Positions 1-6,942 of a DNA stretch of 7,918 nucleotides are shown one piece after another. The translations under genes were made by a program, and so were the position numbers. Source of the DNA: Actinomycetota bacterium (GTDB lineage Bacteria; Actinomycetota; AC-67); NCBI GenBank assembly GCA_005883175.1, contig VAYV01000150.1:1-7918 (forward strand), given 5' to 3'. Positions within the stretch are counted from its first letter, which is position 1; every line of letters starts with the position of its first letter. Below the pieces are notes generated by a model. The model saw only the letters and a list, made by a program, of their open reading frames with translations, was not told the origin of the DNA and searched no databases.

Positions 1-1209
1 GAGGTCGTCATGGTCCCGATGTCGTACTACTACATGGTCCGTGGAGTGAAGCGCGCGATCACCGCGATGCGCGAGGCTGCTCCCAACGCGCTGTTCGTCG
101 TCGGCGGCAACTACGCCACGATGCACGCGTTCGAGCTGATCCTTGATGGATTCGCCGACATCGTCGTGCGCGGCGAGGGTGAGGACACGATCGTCCAGCT
201 GATGGCCGAGCTGGAAAGCGGCGCGTGGCGTTCGAGCGGCAAGCTTCAGACGCTCGGCCTGAGCTATCAGCTGCCGGGCGGCGAGCCCGCCCACAACATG
301 GACATGCCGCGCATCAACGACCTCGACCGGCTGCCGCACATGTACTTCGCCGGCGACGACTTCAAGGTCGGTATGAGGCACCTGTTCCTGAAGACGCTCC
401 AGCCCGACGGCGACTACTTCATCGGCTCGTCGTACGTCACGAGTCGCGGCTGTCCCGAGAAGTGCACCTTCTGCATGGACCCGACGATCTGGAACCGCAA
501 GGTGCGCTTCCACTCACCCGACTACGTGCAGAAGGTCGTTCAGCACTGCTGGGACAACTACCACAAGGTCGGTGAGCCGAAGTTCTACTTCGGCGATGCG
601 ACGTTCACACTGCGCAAGCCGCGCCTCTACGAGATGTGCGAGAAGATCTCCGACATCGGCTGGACGTACAACGTGCAGACGCGCGCGGACATGATCGACG
701 AAGAGACGCTGATCAAGATGAAGGCTGCGAGCTTCGGCAACCTCGCGTTCGGGAGCGAGTCGTTCAACGACGAGATCCTCGAGAACGTCGTGTTGAAGCG
801 GCAGACGTCGAAGGCGGTGCTGGACGGCGCGTTGCTCGCCCGGCGCTTGGAGATGGACCCGATCCTGACGTTCATCGCCGGGCTACCCGGGGAAACCAAG
901 GAATCACACCTGCGCACCGTGCAGATCCTGCGCGAGAACGGCTTCACCGAGGCCACGTTCTTCCCACTCGTCGTCTTCCGCGGCACGCCGCTGTACGACC
1001 AGTTCGTGGCCGGCAAGTCGCCCGAGGAGATCGAGAAGGCGCGCTTCGACGAAGACTCCGAGGAGTTCTGCTGCCTGAGCGAGGACTTCCCGACGAAGGA
1101 AGCCTTGATCGCGTGGGCGAGCTACTTGAACTCGGAGATCCGCAAAGGCGCGCTCGAGACCGTCGACGACATGTCGGGCTCGGACGTTGGGCACCTGCTC
1201 GCGGGGTAA
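1..1209 (+). CDS. B12-binding-domain radical SAM protein, 5'-truncated by window edge
   Basis: The reading frame is open from base 1 (E-V-V before the Met codon at 10), so the true start lies upstream. Numbering from the Met at 10, residues 28-70 look like the second half of a cobalamin-binding Rossmann domain (VVGGNYATMHAFE, then GFADIVVRGEGEDT). The cobalamin-ligand His motif would be upstream of the window. The radical SAM core follows, with the cluster motif C148-x3-C152-x2-C155 in SRGCPEKCTFC. Later core elements are FGDATFTL, QTRADMIDEETL, FGSESF and IAGLPGETKES, the order seen in the Elp3/MiaB/BchE-type superfamily. Known members bind a [4Fe-4S] cluster and S-adenosylmethionine, and often methylate or rearrange unreactive carbons. 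The substrate cannot be told from sequence. It is followed after 17 bases by the ruined VOC gene start, so the two were probably once co-transcribed. The family is well supported; the specific reaction is unknown. Confidence 0.93.
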   Translation, partial: EVVMVPMSYYYMVRGVKRAITAMREAAPNALFVVGGNYATMHAFELILDGFADIVVRGEGEDTIVQLMAELESGAWRSSGKLQTLGLSYQLPGGEPAHNMDMPRINDLDRLPHMYFAGDDFKVGMRHLFLKTLQPDGDYFIGSSYVTSRGCPEKCTFCMDPTIWNRKVRFHSPDYVQKVVQHCWDNYHKVGEPKFYFGDATFTLRKPRLYEMCEKISDIGWTYNVQTRADMIDEETLIKMKAASFGNLAFGSESFNDEILENVVLKRQTSKAVLDGALLARRLEMDPILTFIAGLPGETKESHLRTVQILRENGFTEATFFPLVVFRGTPLYDQFVAGKSPEEIEKARFDEDSEEFCCLSEDFPTKEALIAWASYLNSEIRKGALETVDDMSGSDVGHLLAG

Positions 1210-1226
1210 CGGAACGAGGCAACGAG

Positions 1227-1294
1227 ATGGAGATGGACGTCCTGTTCGCCGGCGTCCCTGTCTCCGACTTCGCAGCAGCCAAGGCTGGTATCAA
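1227..1294 (+). pseudogene. Truncated, frameshifted remnant of a glyoxalase/VOC-family gene start
   Basis: An ATG at 1227 is preceded by GAGG at 1216-1219 with 7 bases of spacing, a proper ribosome site. Translation gives MEMDVLFAGVPVSDFAAAKA, which reads like the N-terminal first strand and helix of VOC (glyoxalase/bleomycin-resistance) proteins. That helix normally continues with Ala-Trp-Tyr. Here the starting frame reads Ala-Gly-Ile, but shifting by one base at 1286 gives TGG TAT CAA (Trp-Tyr-Gln, 1286-1294). That is what loss of a single base at the Ala/Trp codon pair would produce. After that no VOC sequence is recognisable in any frame, and from 1308 the DNA is the 3' end of the oppositely oriented cupin gene. 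The starting frame stays open to 1469, potentially encoding an 80-residue peptide, but its C-terminal part is only antisense to the cupin. VOC identity is by eye from a short segment. Confidence 0.6.
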
Positions 1295-1307
1295 GCGCGC
1301 GCCGAGC

Positions 1308-1673
1308 TCATCCTTCGACGACGCTCATATCTACCGGGCCGTTGAAGATCACGATGAACGTGCAGGGCTCGCCACCGGCCGGTGTGTGGACCATCGGCTC
1401 GCCGGCCGGGAAGTGAGCGTACGCACAGGGACCGATAACGCGGCCGTTCACCTCGAGCAGCCCTTCTAAGACCACGATCGTGTGCGACGCCGTGTGCCGG
1501 TGGAGCTTGGTCTTCAAGCCCGCCGGATACCTGATCAAGTAGTGCTCGGCACCCGAGACTGGATCTTCGTACAAGAGGCGAAGCTCGATCTCGCGGTCGT
1601 AGATGACCGGACGCGACTTCTCGAGGTCGACGCGAGCGAGGTCATCCGCCACGATCGCCCTGCCGTATTCCAT
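1308..1673 (-). CDS. Small single-domain cupin protein
   Basis: A 121-residue protein. The start at 1673 is chosen because GGAGGAGG lies just upstream on the minus strand; an open frame extends much further up but would run through the divergent ABC ATPase gene. The fold is a single cupin beta-barrel. Motif 1 is around residues 52-77 (G52, H58-R-H60, H64, G77) and motif 2 around 81-96 (G81, P89-A-G91, H96). The usual Glu ligand of motif 1 appears to be replaced by His64, giving a possible all-His metal site (H58, H60, H64, H96). Small cupins of this type act as dioxygenases, isomerases or ligand-binding sensors; which applies here cannot be seen. No signal peptide is seen, so it is probably cytoplasmic. 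The gene is divergent from the ABC operon and convergent with the radical SAM/VOC-remnant unit. The C-terminal end abuts a rearranged stretch but looks complete. Confidence 0.85.
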   Translation of the reverse strand: MEYGRAIVADDLARVDLEKSRPVIYDREIELRLLYEDPVSGAEHYLIRYPAGLKTKLHRHTASHTIVVLEGLLEVNGRVIGPCAYAHFPAGEPMVHTPAGGEPCTFIVIFNGPVDMSVVEG

Positions 1674-1683
1674 CCTTGATCCT

Positions 1684-1693
1684 CCTCCGGAGG
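1684..1693 (-). promoter_or_regulatory. Strong ribosome binding site of the cupin gene within a 10-base palindrome
   Basis: On the minus strand GGAGGAGG ends 8 bases before the ATG at 1673, close to the ideal anti-16S match. This decides the cupin start. Part of it lies in a perfect palindrome CCTCCGGAGG (1684-1693), which could fold the ribosome site into a short stem. No evidence for regulation beyond this is visible. Confidence 0.6.
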
Positions 1694-1727
1694 GTTCGAG
1701 GGCCAAGGCTAGCGCCGTCGGCCCGGC

Positions 1728-1740
1728 GACCAGCGTGGTC
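1728..1740. promoter_or_regulatory. Candidate operator: short inverted repeat in the cupin/ABC divergent gap
   Basis: GACCA (1728-1732), a 3-base centre, then TGGTC (1736-1740) form a perfect 5-base inverted repeat between two divergent genes. A -35-like TTGACC on the minus strand overlaps it (1742-1737), but no well-spaced -10 was found for the cupin. The repeat is short enough to arise by chance in GC-rich DNA. Confidence 0.22.
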
Positions 1741-1775
1741 AAGCGCGCGCGCCGCGCGGCCGATATCGTCGAGGC

Positions 1776-2741
1776 ATGGCGGAGCCGGTCGTCCAGATCA
1801 AAGGCGTGAGCAGGGCCTTCGCCAACGTGGTCGCCTTGGACGACTTCGACCTCGAGGTCCCGCCGGGGACGGTCACCGCCCTGCTCGGACCGAACGGCGC
1901 GGGCAAGACCACAACGGTCCGGGTCATCACCGGCGGTTTGAAGGTCTCGGGCGGGTCCGTGAAAGTATTCGGCCTCGACCCGTACCGCGAAGGCGAAGCG
2001 GTTCGCAAACGATGCGGCGTGGTGTCTGCGAAACCGGCGCTCTACGACCGGCTGAACGGCTGGGACAACCTCCGCTACGCGGCCGAGCTGTTCGGTCTCG
2101 GCGAGAACGCGCGCATCGCCGAAGCGGCGGCGCGGTTCGGGATCCGCGACGCGCTGGACTTCCGCGTCGGCACGTACTCGACGGGTATGAAGACACGGCT
2201 CGCGCTCGCGCGCGCGGTGCTGCACGACCCCCAGCTGCTCCTATTGGATGAGCCGACGGCCGGCCTCGATCCGGAGTCGGCGCGCGCGGTGCTGGCGCTG
2301 ATCGACGAGATGGCGACGGGCGGCAAGACCGTGCTGCTGTGCACGCACCTGCTGCTCGAAGCGGAGGGCCTTGCCGACCAAGTCGTCGTCATGGATCAAG
2401 GGCACGCGTTGATCGCGGGCCCGCCGGCCGAGCTCAGCAAGCGCTTCTGGCCGAACCTCGTCGTGCTGCTCGACGCGGAGGATCGCGAGACGCTCGACGA
2501 GGCGAAGATCTTCGAAGGCGTGCTCGCGTACGAGCGCAACGGCCACGCGACGATCCAGATCGACGACCTCGCGCGCATCCCGGACCTCATCGCGTACATG
2601 AGCGCGCGCGGCGTGCGCCTGACGCGCGTCGAGCCACACGTGCCGACGCTCGAAGACCTGTACTTCGCGGTGCGGAACAAGACGCGCCCGGCCGTGTTCA
2701 AACGCAGTCAAACGCCGAAGAGCACGGAGCAGGACCGATGA
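1776..2741 (+). CDS. ABC-2 type transporter ATP-binding protein
   Basis: A 321-residue cytoplasmic ATPase that would power the permease encoded next to it. Visible motifs are Walker A GPNGAGKT (38-45), a signature in degenerate form STGMK (135-139) within YSTGMKTRLALARA, Walker B LLLLDEP (154-160), D-loop AGLDP (162-166) and switch His191 (CTHLLLEAE). At the Q-loop, where many relatives have Gln, the sequence reads VVSAKPALYDRL with Lys86. After about residue 220 comes a C-terminal extension of roughly 100 residues of the type found in drug, lipid or Na+ exporter ATPases (DrrA/NatA-like), ending VPTLEDLYFAVRNKTRP. Length fits this subfamily. The ATG has GAGG directly upstream (1771-1774), though only one base away, so translation initiation may be weak or leaderless. 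The stop overlaps the permease start (ATGA), so the two are translationally coupled. The transported substrate is unknown. Confidence 0.93.
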   Translation: MAEPVVQIKGVSRAFANVVALDDFDLEVPPGTVTALLGPNGAGKTTTVRVITGGLKVSGGSVKVFGLDPYREGEAVRKRCGVVSAKPALYDRLNGWDNLRYAAELFGLGENARIAEAAARFGIRDALDFRVGTYSTGMKTRLALARAVLHDPQLLLLDEPTAGLDPESARAVLALIDEMATGGKTVLLCTHLLLEAEGLADQVVVMDQGHALIAGPPAELSKRFWPNLVVLLDAEDRETLDEAKIFEGVLAYERNGHATIQIDDLARIPDLIAYMSARGVRLTRVEPHVPTLEDLYFAVRNKTRPAVFKRSQTPKSTEQDR

Positions 2742-3568
2742 ACTGGCGCAGGATGCTCGTCATCACGCGTACGGACCTGCGCCAGCTCCGGCAGAGCCCG
2801 GACTTCTGGGTCCCGATGGCGATCCTCGCCGCCCTCTTCTTCATCGTGATCCCGACGATCTTGCTGTTCGCGATCGGGCACGCCGGCCGGATCGGCCTGG
2901 TGCAGCAGATCGGACGAACATTGAACGTGCTTCCGCAGCGGGTGAAGGAAGCGGTCGATCGAGCCGGACAGTCACCGGAAGGGCGCGCGCAGTACGCGAT
3001 GGCCGTCTACCTCTTCGCCCCGCTCGCCGTCGTCGTACCGCTCACGATCTCGACCGCGATCGGCGCCAACACGATCGTCGGCGAGCGCGAGAAAGGCACC
3101 GGCGAGTTCCTCGCGCACTCCCCCGCCGCCGAGCGCGAGATCTACATCGGGAAGCTCATCGGATCGATCCTGCCCGGATACGTCGCCACGCTGATCGGCT
3201 TCGGCATCTACGCGCTCGTCGTCAACGTCATGGTCGGCCCGAAGGTGGGTGGGTGGTTCTTCCCCACGGGCGACTGGTGGTTGCTCATGCTGTGGGTCGT
3301 TCCGCCGTTCATCATGCTGGCGCTGTCGGCCGTCCTGCGCATCAGCGCGCGCGTGCGAAGTGCCACTGCGGCGCAACAAGCGTCGGGGCTGGTCACGTTA
3401 CCCCTGATCCTGGTTGCGTACGGACAGTCGAGCGGTGCGTTGCTCGGCCGCCAGTTCGCCGGCTGGGTCGTCGGTGGGATCGCGTGGGGTCTCGCCGCCC
3501 TCGGGCTTATCCGCGGGGCGCGCGCGGTCACGCGCGAGCGGCTGCTCGGCGTCGACAAGCAGGCGTAG
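2738..3568 (+). CDS. ABC-2 type transporter permease (NatB/DrrB-like)
   Basis: A 276-residue membrane protein. The start is the ATG that overlaps the ATPase stop, with GGAG (2726-2729) and AGGA (2731-2734) upstream. Hydrophobic segments lie at about residues 25-47, 89-112, 145-167, 181-200, 216-230 and 241-259, giving six membrane spans, the usual ABC-2 count. A polar segment (48-88) sits between spans 1 and 2, probably outside the cell. After span 2 comes the cytoplasmic segment GEREKGTGEFLAHSPA (115-130) followed by EIYIGKLI, the conserved coupling-helix region that contacts the ATPase. The pair probably forms a homodimeric exporter with two copies of each subunit. The 11-base gap to the esterase suggests a shared transcript. 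The substrate could be a lipid, drug, ion or peptide; nothing in the window settles this. Confidence 0.9.
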   Translation: MNWRRMLVITRTDLRQLRQSPDFWVPMAILAALFFIVIPTILLFAIGHAGRIGLVQQIGRTLNVLPQRVKEAVDRAGQSPEGRAQYAMAVYLFAPLAVVVPLTISTAIGANTIVGEREKGTGEFLAHSPAAEREIYIGKLIGSILPGYVATLIGFGIYALVVNVMVGPKVGGWFFPTGDWWLLMLWVVPPFIMLALSAVLRISARVRSATAAQQASGLVTLPLILVAYGQSSGALLGRQFAGWVVGGIAWGLAALGLIRGARAVTRERLLGVDKQA

Positions 3569-3579
3569 AAGGGATCGCT

Positions 3580-4599
3580 ATGTTGCCGTGGTCGATCGAC
3601 ATGAAGGGCCGGCTCGACGAGCACACATTTACGAGCGAGGTTCTGAAAGGGAACGCGCTCGGCGATCCGTACGAGCGGCCCTTATGGGTGTACCTGCCGC
3701 CCGGGTACGACGACGGCGACCGGCGTTACCCGGTCATCTACCAGATCCAGGGTCTAACCGGGCAGCTCGACATGTGGCGCAATCGCGACGCGTTCCGTCC
3801 GAGCTTCCTCGAGCTGATCGACGAGCAGTTCGCGCGCGGCGACGCGCCGCCGGCGATCGTCGTCCTGGTGGACTGCTGGACGTCGATCGGCGGCTCGCAG
3901 TTCGTCGATTCGCCGGGCACCGGGAACTACCACTCGTACCTCTGCGACGAGATCGTGCCGTGGGTCGACGCCAACTACCGGACCCTGGCCGCACGCGAGC
4001 ACCGCGGCATCGCCGGCAAATCGAGCGGCGGCTACGGCGCCATGAACACGCCGATGCTTCGGCCCGATCTGTGGGGCGGGCTCGCGACGCACGCGGGCGA
4101 CGCGCTGTTCGAGAACTGCTACCAACCGGAGTTCCGTATCACCGTGCGCGCGCTGCGCGACGACTACGACGGCTCGTACGACAACTTCTGGAAAGACTTC
4201 CGCAGCCGCCCCGCGTTCAGCAAGCCGCACGACGGGGAGCTGCTCAACAGCTGGTGCATGGCCGCGTGCTACTCGGCCGACCCGGACGGCACCGTTCGCT
4301 TGCCGTTCGACACGAACACCGGAGAGCTCATCCCGGAGATCTGGGAACGGTGGCTCGCGCTCGATCCCGTGCGCATGGTCGCGAAGAACGCCGACACGAT
4401 GCGCGGGTTGCGCGCGATCTACATCGACGCGGGAAAGAAGGACGAGTGGTTCCTCGACGTCGGCGCCGAAGCGTTCCGCCGCGAGCTGGAGAAGATCGGT
4501 GTGACCGATTGCTTCTTCGAGATCTTCGACGCCGGGCACATGTCGATCGGCTACCGCTACCCGATCGCAGTGAAGTACCTCGCCGAGCGGCTGTCATAA
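3580..4599 (+). CDS. Alpha/beta-hydrolase putative esterase (enterochelin-esterase-like fold)
   Basis: A 339-residue enzyme. The ATG at 3580 follows AAGGG (3569-3573) by 6 bases and lies just after the permease stop; a longer open frame upstream only overlaps the permease. The N-terminus has RPLWVYLPPGY (33-43) and YPVIYQIQG (50-58), the opening strands typical of the putative-esterase (PF00756-type) group. The nucleophile elbow is G146-K-S148-S-G150-G (GKSSGGYGAM), so Ser148 is the likely nucleophile. Asp288 (GKKDEWF) and His320 (DAGHMS) are good candidates for the rest of the triad. No signal peptide or membrane anchor is visible, so it is probably cytoplasmic. Relatives hydrolyse esters such as siderophores, formylglutathione or acyl-sugars. 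Its place in an exporter operon suggests it acts on the same compound the transporter moves or detoxifies; this is inference. Confidence 0.88.
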   Translation: MLPWSIDMKGRLDEHTFTSEVLKGNALGDPYERPLWVYLPPGYDDGDRRYPVIYQIQGLTGQLDMWRNRDAFRPSFLELIDEQFARGDAPPAIVVLVDCWTSIGGSQFVDSPGTGNYHSYLCDEIVPWVDANYRTLAAREHRGIAGKSSGGYGAMNTPMLRPDLWGGLATHAGDALFENCYQPEFRITVRALRDDYDGSYDNFWKDFRSRPAFSKPHDGELLNSWCMAACYSADPDGTVRLPFDTNTGELIPEIWERWLALDPVRMVAKNADTMRGLRAIYIDAGKKDEWFLDVGAEAFRRELEKIGVTDCFFEIFDAGHMSIGYRYPIAVKYLAERLS

Positions 4600-4602
4600 G
4601 GA

Positions 4603-4616
4603 CCGCCGCTCGGCGG
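4603..4616. terminator. Short GC hairpin between convergent genes, possible bidirectional terminator
   Basis: CCGCC and GGCGG arms around a GCTC loop lie in the 24-base gap between the converging esterase and MMPL stops. The stem is only 5-6 pairs and has no U-run on either side, so it is at best a weak terminator. Its position is the main argument. Confidence 0.3.
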
Positions 4617-4623
4617 GAACGCT

Positions 4624-6921
4624 TCAGACGGCCGCTGCCACCTGCTCGCGCTCGACTTCCTCGGCGCCACCCTCGAGCGAGACGTTCGGAAGGATGTCGT
4701 CGAGCCACTTCGGCAGCCACCAGTTCCAGTGACCCATCAGCCGCATCGCAGCCGGGACAAGCACGACGCGCACGATCGTCGCGTCGAGGAACACCGCGAC
4801 GGCAAGGCCGAGGCCCATCGTCTTGATCGGCACGAGGCTTGCGAACGCGAACGCGCCGAAGACGGTCACCATGATCGCGGCTGCACTGGTGATGATGCCG
4901 GCCGTGTGCTCGAGTCCCCAGCCGACCGCCTCGGTGTTGTCGCCGGTCCGCAAGTACTCCTCGCGCACGCGCGCGAGCAGGAAGACCTCGTAGTCCATCG
5001 AGAGTCCGAACAGGATGCAGAACAAGAACAGGGGCAGGAACGACTCGATATGGCCGGGCGCCACGAACGACAGTAGCCCCTGCCCGTGACCCTCTTGGAA
5101 GATCCATGTGATCACGCCGTACGTGGCAAGGACCGACGCCGTGTTCATCAGGATCGCTTTCAGCGGCAACAGGATGCTGCGGAAGAACAGCAACAGGACG
5201 ATGTAGCTGAGCAGCATCACCAGACCGACGATGAGCGGCATCTTGCTGCCGAGCTCATGATTGAGGTCGACGTTCAATCCCGGGTCGCCGCCGATGTTCG
5301 CCGTAACGCCCCGCGGGAGAAGCGCGGGGATGCTCGCGCGCAGCCGCTTCACGAAGTCGCCTACTTGATCGGATTGCGCCTCATGCTTCGTGTTGATCGA
5401 GATAAGGGTCCGGCGGCCGTCCGCGCTGGTGATCTGCGCCACGAATGGTTTGACCTGCTGAAGCGACTTGATCGCGCCTGCTTGTTTCAGCGTTCGCGCG
5501 CGCAGGTCCAACGTCGCAATCGAGTCGACGCGGGTGACCTCCTTGTCCCTCGCGATCTGTTGGGAGATCTTGAAGACATCGGCGAAACCGGTTCCCAGCA
5601 CGCCGCGGGGGTCGTCGATGATGATGCGCACGGGTGCGGTCTGGCCCCGGCCGAACGCATGGCCGACCAGCTCGGTCGCGACGCGAACCTCCGACTTGGC
5701 CGGCAGGATCGAGGGCCCCGACGAGCCGAGGCGCAGACCGCGCGCCGGCAGCGCCAGCACTAACAGCACGGCAACGGACGCGATGAGCGCGATCCACGGA
5801 CGGCGCATCACCGTGGTCGCCCAGCGGTGCCACAAGCCGCTCGACGCATCCGTCGTCCGTCGATGCACCGACCACTTGTCGATGCTCGGGCCGAGCGCGC
5901 CGAGCACCGCCGGCAGCAGTGTGAGCGCGCCCACGCCGGCCAGCAGGACAGTGACCATGGCGCCCAGACCCATCGACCGGAACGCGGCGATATTGACGAG
6001 CAGCGTCCCGGACAGCGCCACGAACACGGTCAATGCCGACACCAGGACGGCCTTGCCGCTGGTCGCCATCGCATTGCCGAGCGCGTCGGGAACGTCGCCG
6101 CTCTTCTTCAGCTCGGTGCGGAACCGCGTGAGAACGAACAGCGAGTAGTCGATGCCGACGCCGATCCCGATCATCGACATGATGTTCTCGGTGAAGATGC
6201 TTACCGTCGTCGTTGCGGCGATGATCGACACGATGCCGAGCGAGATCGCGAGCCCGAGCAGCGCCAGGATCAGCGGCACGCCGGCCGCGACGATCGAACC
6301 GAACGCAACGATGAGGATCACGAGCGTGATCGGGAACGCGATCCGCTCGGCGCGCGACAGGTCGCTCGTCGTCGTTTCCTGGAACTGCTTGTAGAACGGC
6401 GCCGAGCCCGCGAGGTACACGTTGATCGGGACCTTGCCGACGGCGGCCTTAACCGCCTTGTCCAACGCCGGCGCGTGCTGCAGCGCTTGGCTCTGCGTGT
6501 CGGTCAGCCCAGCGATGGCGATCGCCGTGTGCCCGTCCCTCGAGACGAACCGCTCGGGCGAGATGTATGGGTTGAGGACGGAGCCGACGCCGGGTTGCTT
6601 CGCCAGCGTCGCGACGGCGCGCGCGACCGTTGCCTTGAAGACCGGGTCGCTTGCCTTCAGCTTCGTCGAGTGCAGCACGAGCGTGTCGGAGAACGTCGAC
6701 TGCTGCGGGAAGTCCTTCTCGATCGCTTTCTGGACCGCGTCCGATTGCGAGCCGGGAACCGCGAAGCCGCCTTGCGACAGCCGCGTGCTCAGCTTGCCGA
6801 GGAGCGGGCCGGCCGCCAGAAGGGCCGCGATCCAGATCCCGATGATGATCCAGCGCCTGCGATGCGCGAGCACCCCGAGCCGATAGAAGGCCGACCGTTG
6901 TCCGTTGCCGTTGACCGCCAT
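4624..6921 (-). CDS. MMPL-family (RND superfamily) exporter
   Basis: A 765-residue inner-membrane transporter. The start at 6921 has a purine-rich AGGGGGGAA ribosome site upstream. The protein shows the duplicated RND/MMPL plan. One membrane span (about 25-41) is followed by a first external domain (42-190), then five spans between about 195 and 345. Another span (377-393) is followed by a second external domain (394-560), then five spans between about 562 and 728. Each half carries the Asp-Tyr pair used for proton relay in MmpL proteins: D258-Y259 in GVGIDYSLFVLTRFR and D643-Y644 in GLSMDYEVFLLARVREEY. Known relatives export lipids, siderophores, pigments or drugs using proton-motive force. 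No lipid or polyketide genes lie nearby to suggest a cargo. It is the second gene of an operon, 21 bases after the TetR stop, so it is probably repressed by that regulator from the operator at 7597-7618. Length is typical of actinobacterial MMPL proteins. Confidence 0.93.
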   Translation of the reverse strand: MAVNGNGQRSAFYRLGVLAHRRRWIIIGIWIAALLAAGPLLGKLSTRLSQGGFAVPGSQSDAVQKAIEKDFPQQSTFSDTLVLHSTKLKASDPVFKATVARAVATLAKQPGVGSVLNPYISPERFVSRDGHTAIAIAGLTDTQSQALQHAPALDKAVKAAVGKVPINVYLAGSAPFYKQFQETTTSDLSRAERIAFPITLVILIVAFGSIVAAGVPLILALLGLAISLGIVSIIAATTTVSIFTENIMSMIGIGVGIDYSLFVLTRFRTELKKSGDVPDALGNAMATSGKAVLVSALTVFVALSGTLLVNIAAFRSMGLGAMVTVLLAGVGALTLLPAVLGALGPSIDKWSVHRRTTDASSGLWHRWATTVMRRPWIALIASVAVLLVLALPARGLRLGSSGPSILPAKSEVRVATELVGHAFGRGQTAPVRIIIDDPRGVLGTGFADVFKISQQIARDKEVTRVDSIATLDLRARTLKQAGAIKSLQQVKPFVAQITSADGRRTLISINTKHEAQSDQVGDFVKRLRASIPALLPRGVTANIGGDPGLNVDLNHELGSKMPLIVGLVMLLSYIVLLLFFRSILLPLKAILMNTASVLATYGVITWIFQEGHGQGLLSFVAPGHIESFLPLFLFCILFGLSMDYEVFLLARVREEYLRTGDNTEAVGWGLEHTAGIITSAAAIMVTVFGAFAFASLVPIKTMGLGLAVAVFLDATIVRVVLVPAAMRLMGHWNWWLPKWLDDILPNVSLEGGAEEVEREQVAAAV

Positions 6922-6942
6922 CGTCTTCCCCCCTGTTTCCTT

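Noticed and set aside
366..376. GGTCGGTATGA, a 10/11 match to an ArpA half-site inside the radical SAM gene
   Set aside because: There is no opposing half-site, so no palindrome for a dimer; it is explained by the codons of the gene.
1227..1469. The 80-residue frame as an intact small gene
   Set aside because: Only its first 20 residues look like protein; the rest is mostly antisense to the cupin gene, and the break in the VOC helix fits a pseudogene better.
1741..1760. Alternating GC run before the ABC ATPase start
   Set aside because: Too short and too ordinary in this base composition to call a repeat or a special DNA structure.
1308..2225. Upstream extension of the cupin frame to 305 residues
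   Set aside because: The extra N-terminal part is antisense to the ABC ATPase and low in structure; the GGAGGAGG site before 1673 fixes the true start.
3253..3579. Upstream extension of the esterase frame into the permease
   Set aside because: The extension is an out-of-frame reading of the permease; a ribosome site and the family's normal N-terminus support the start at 3580.
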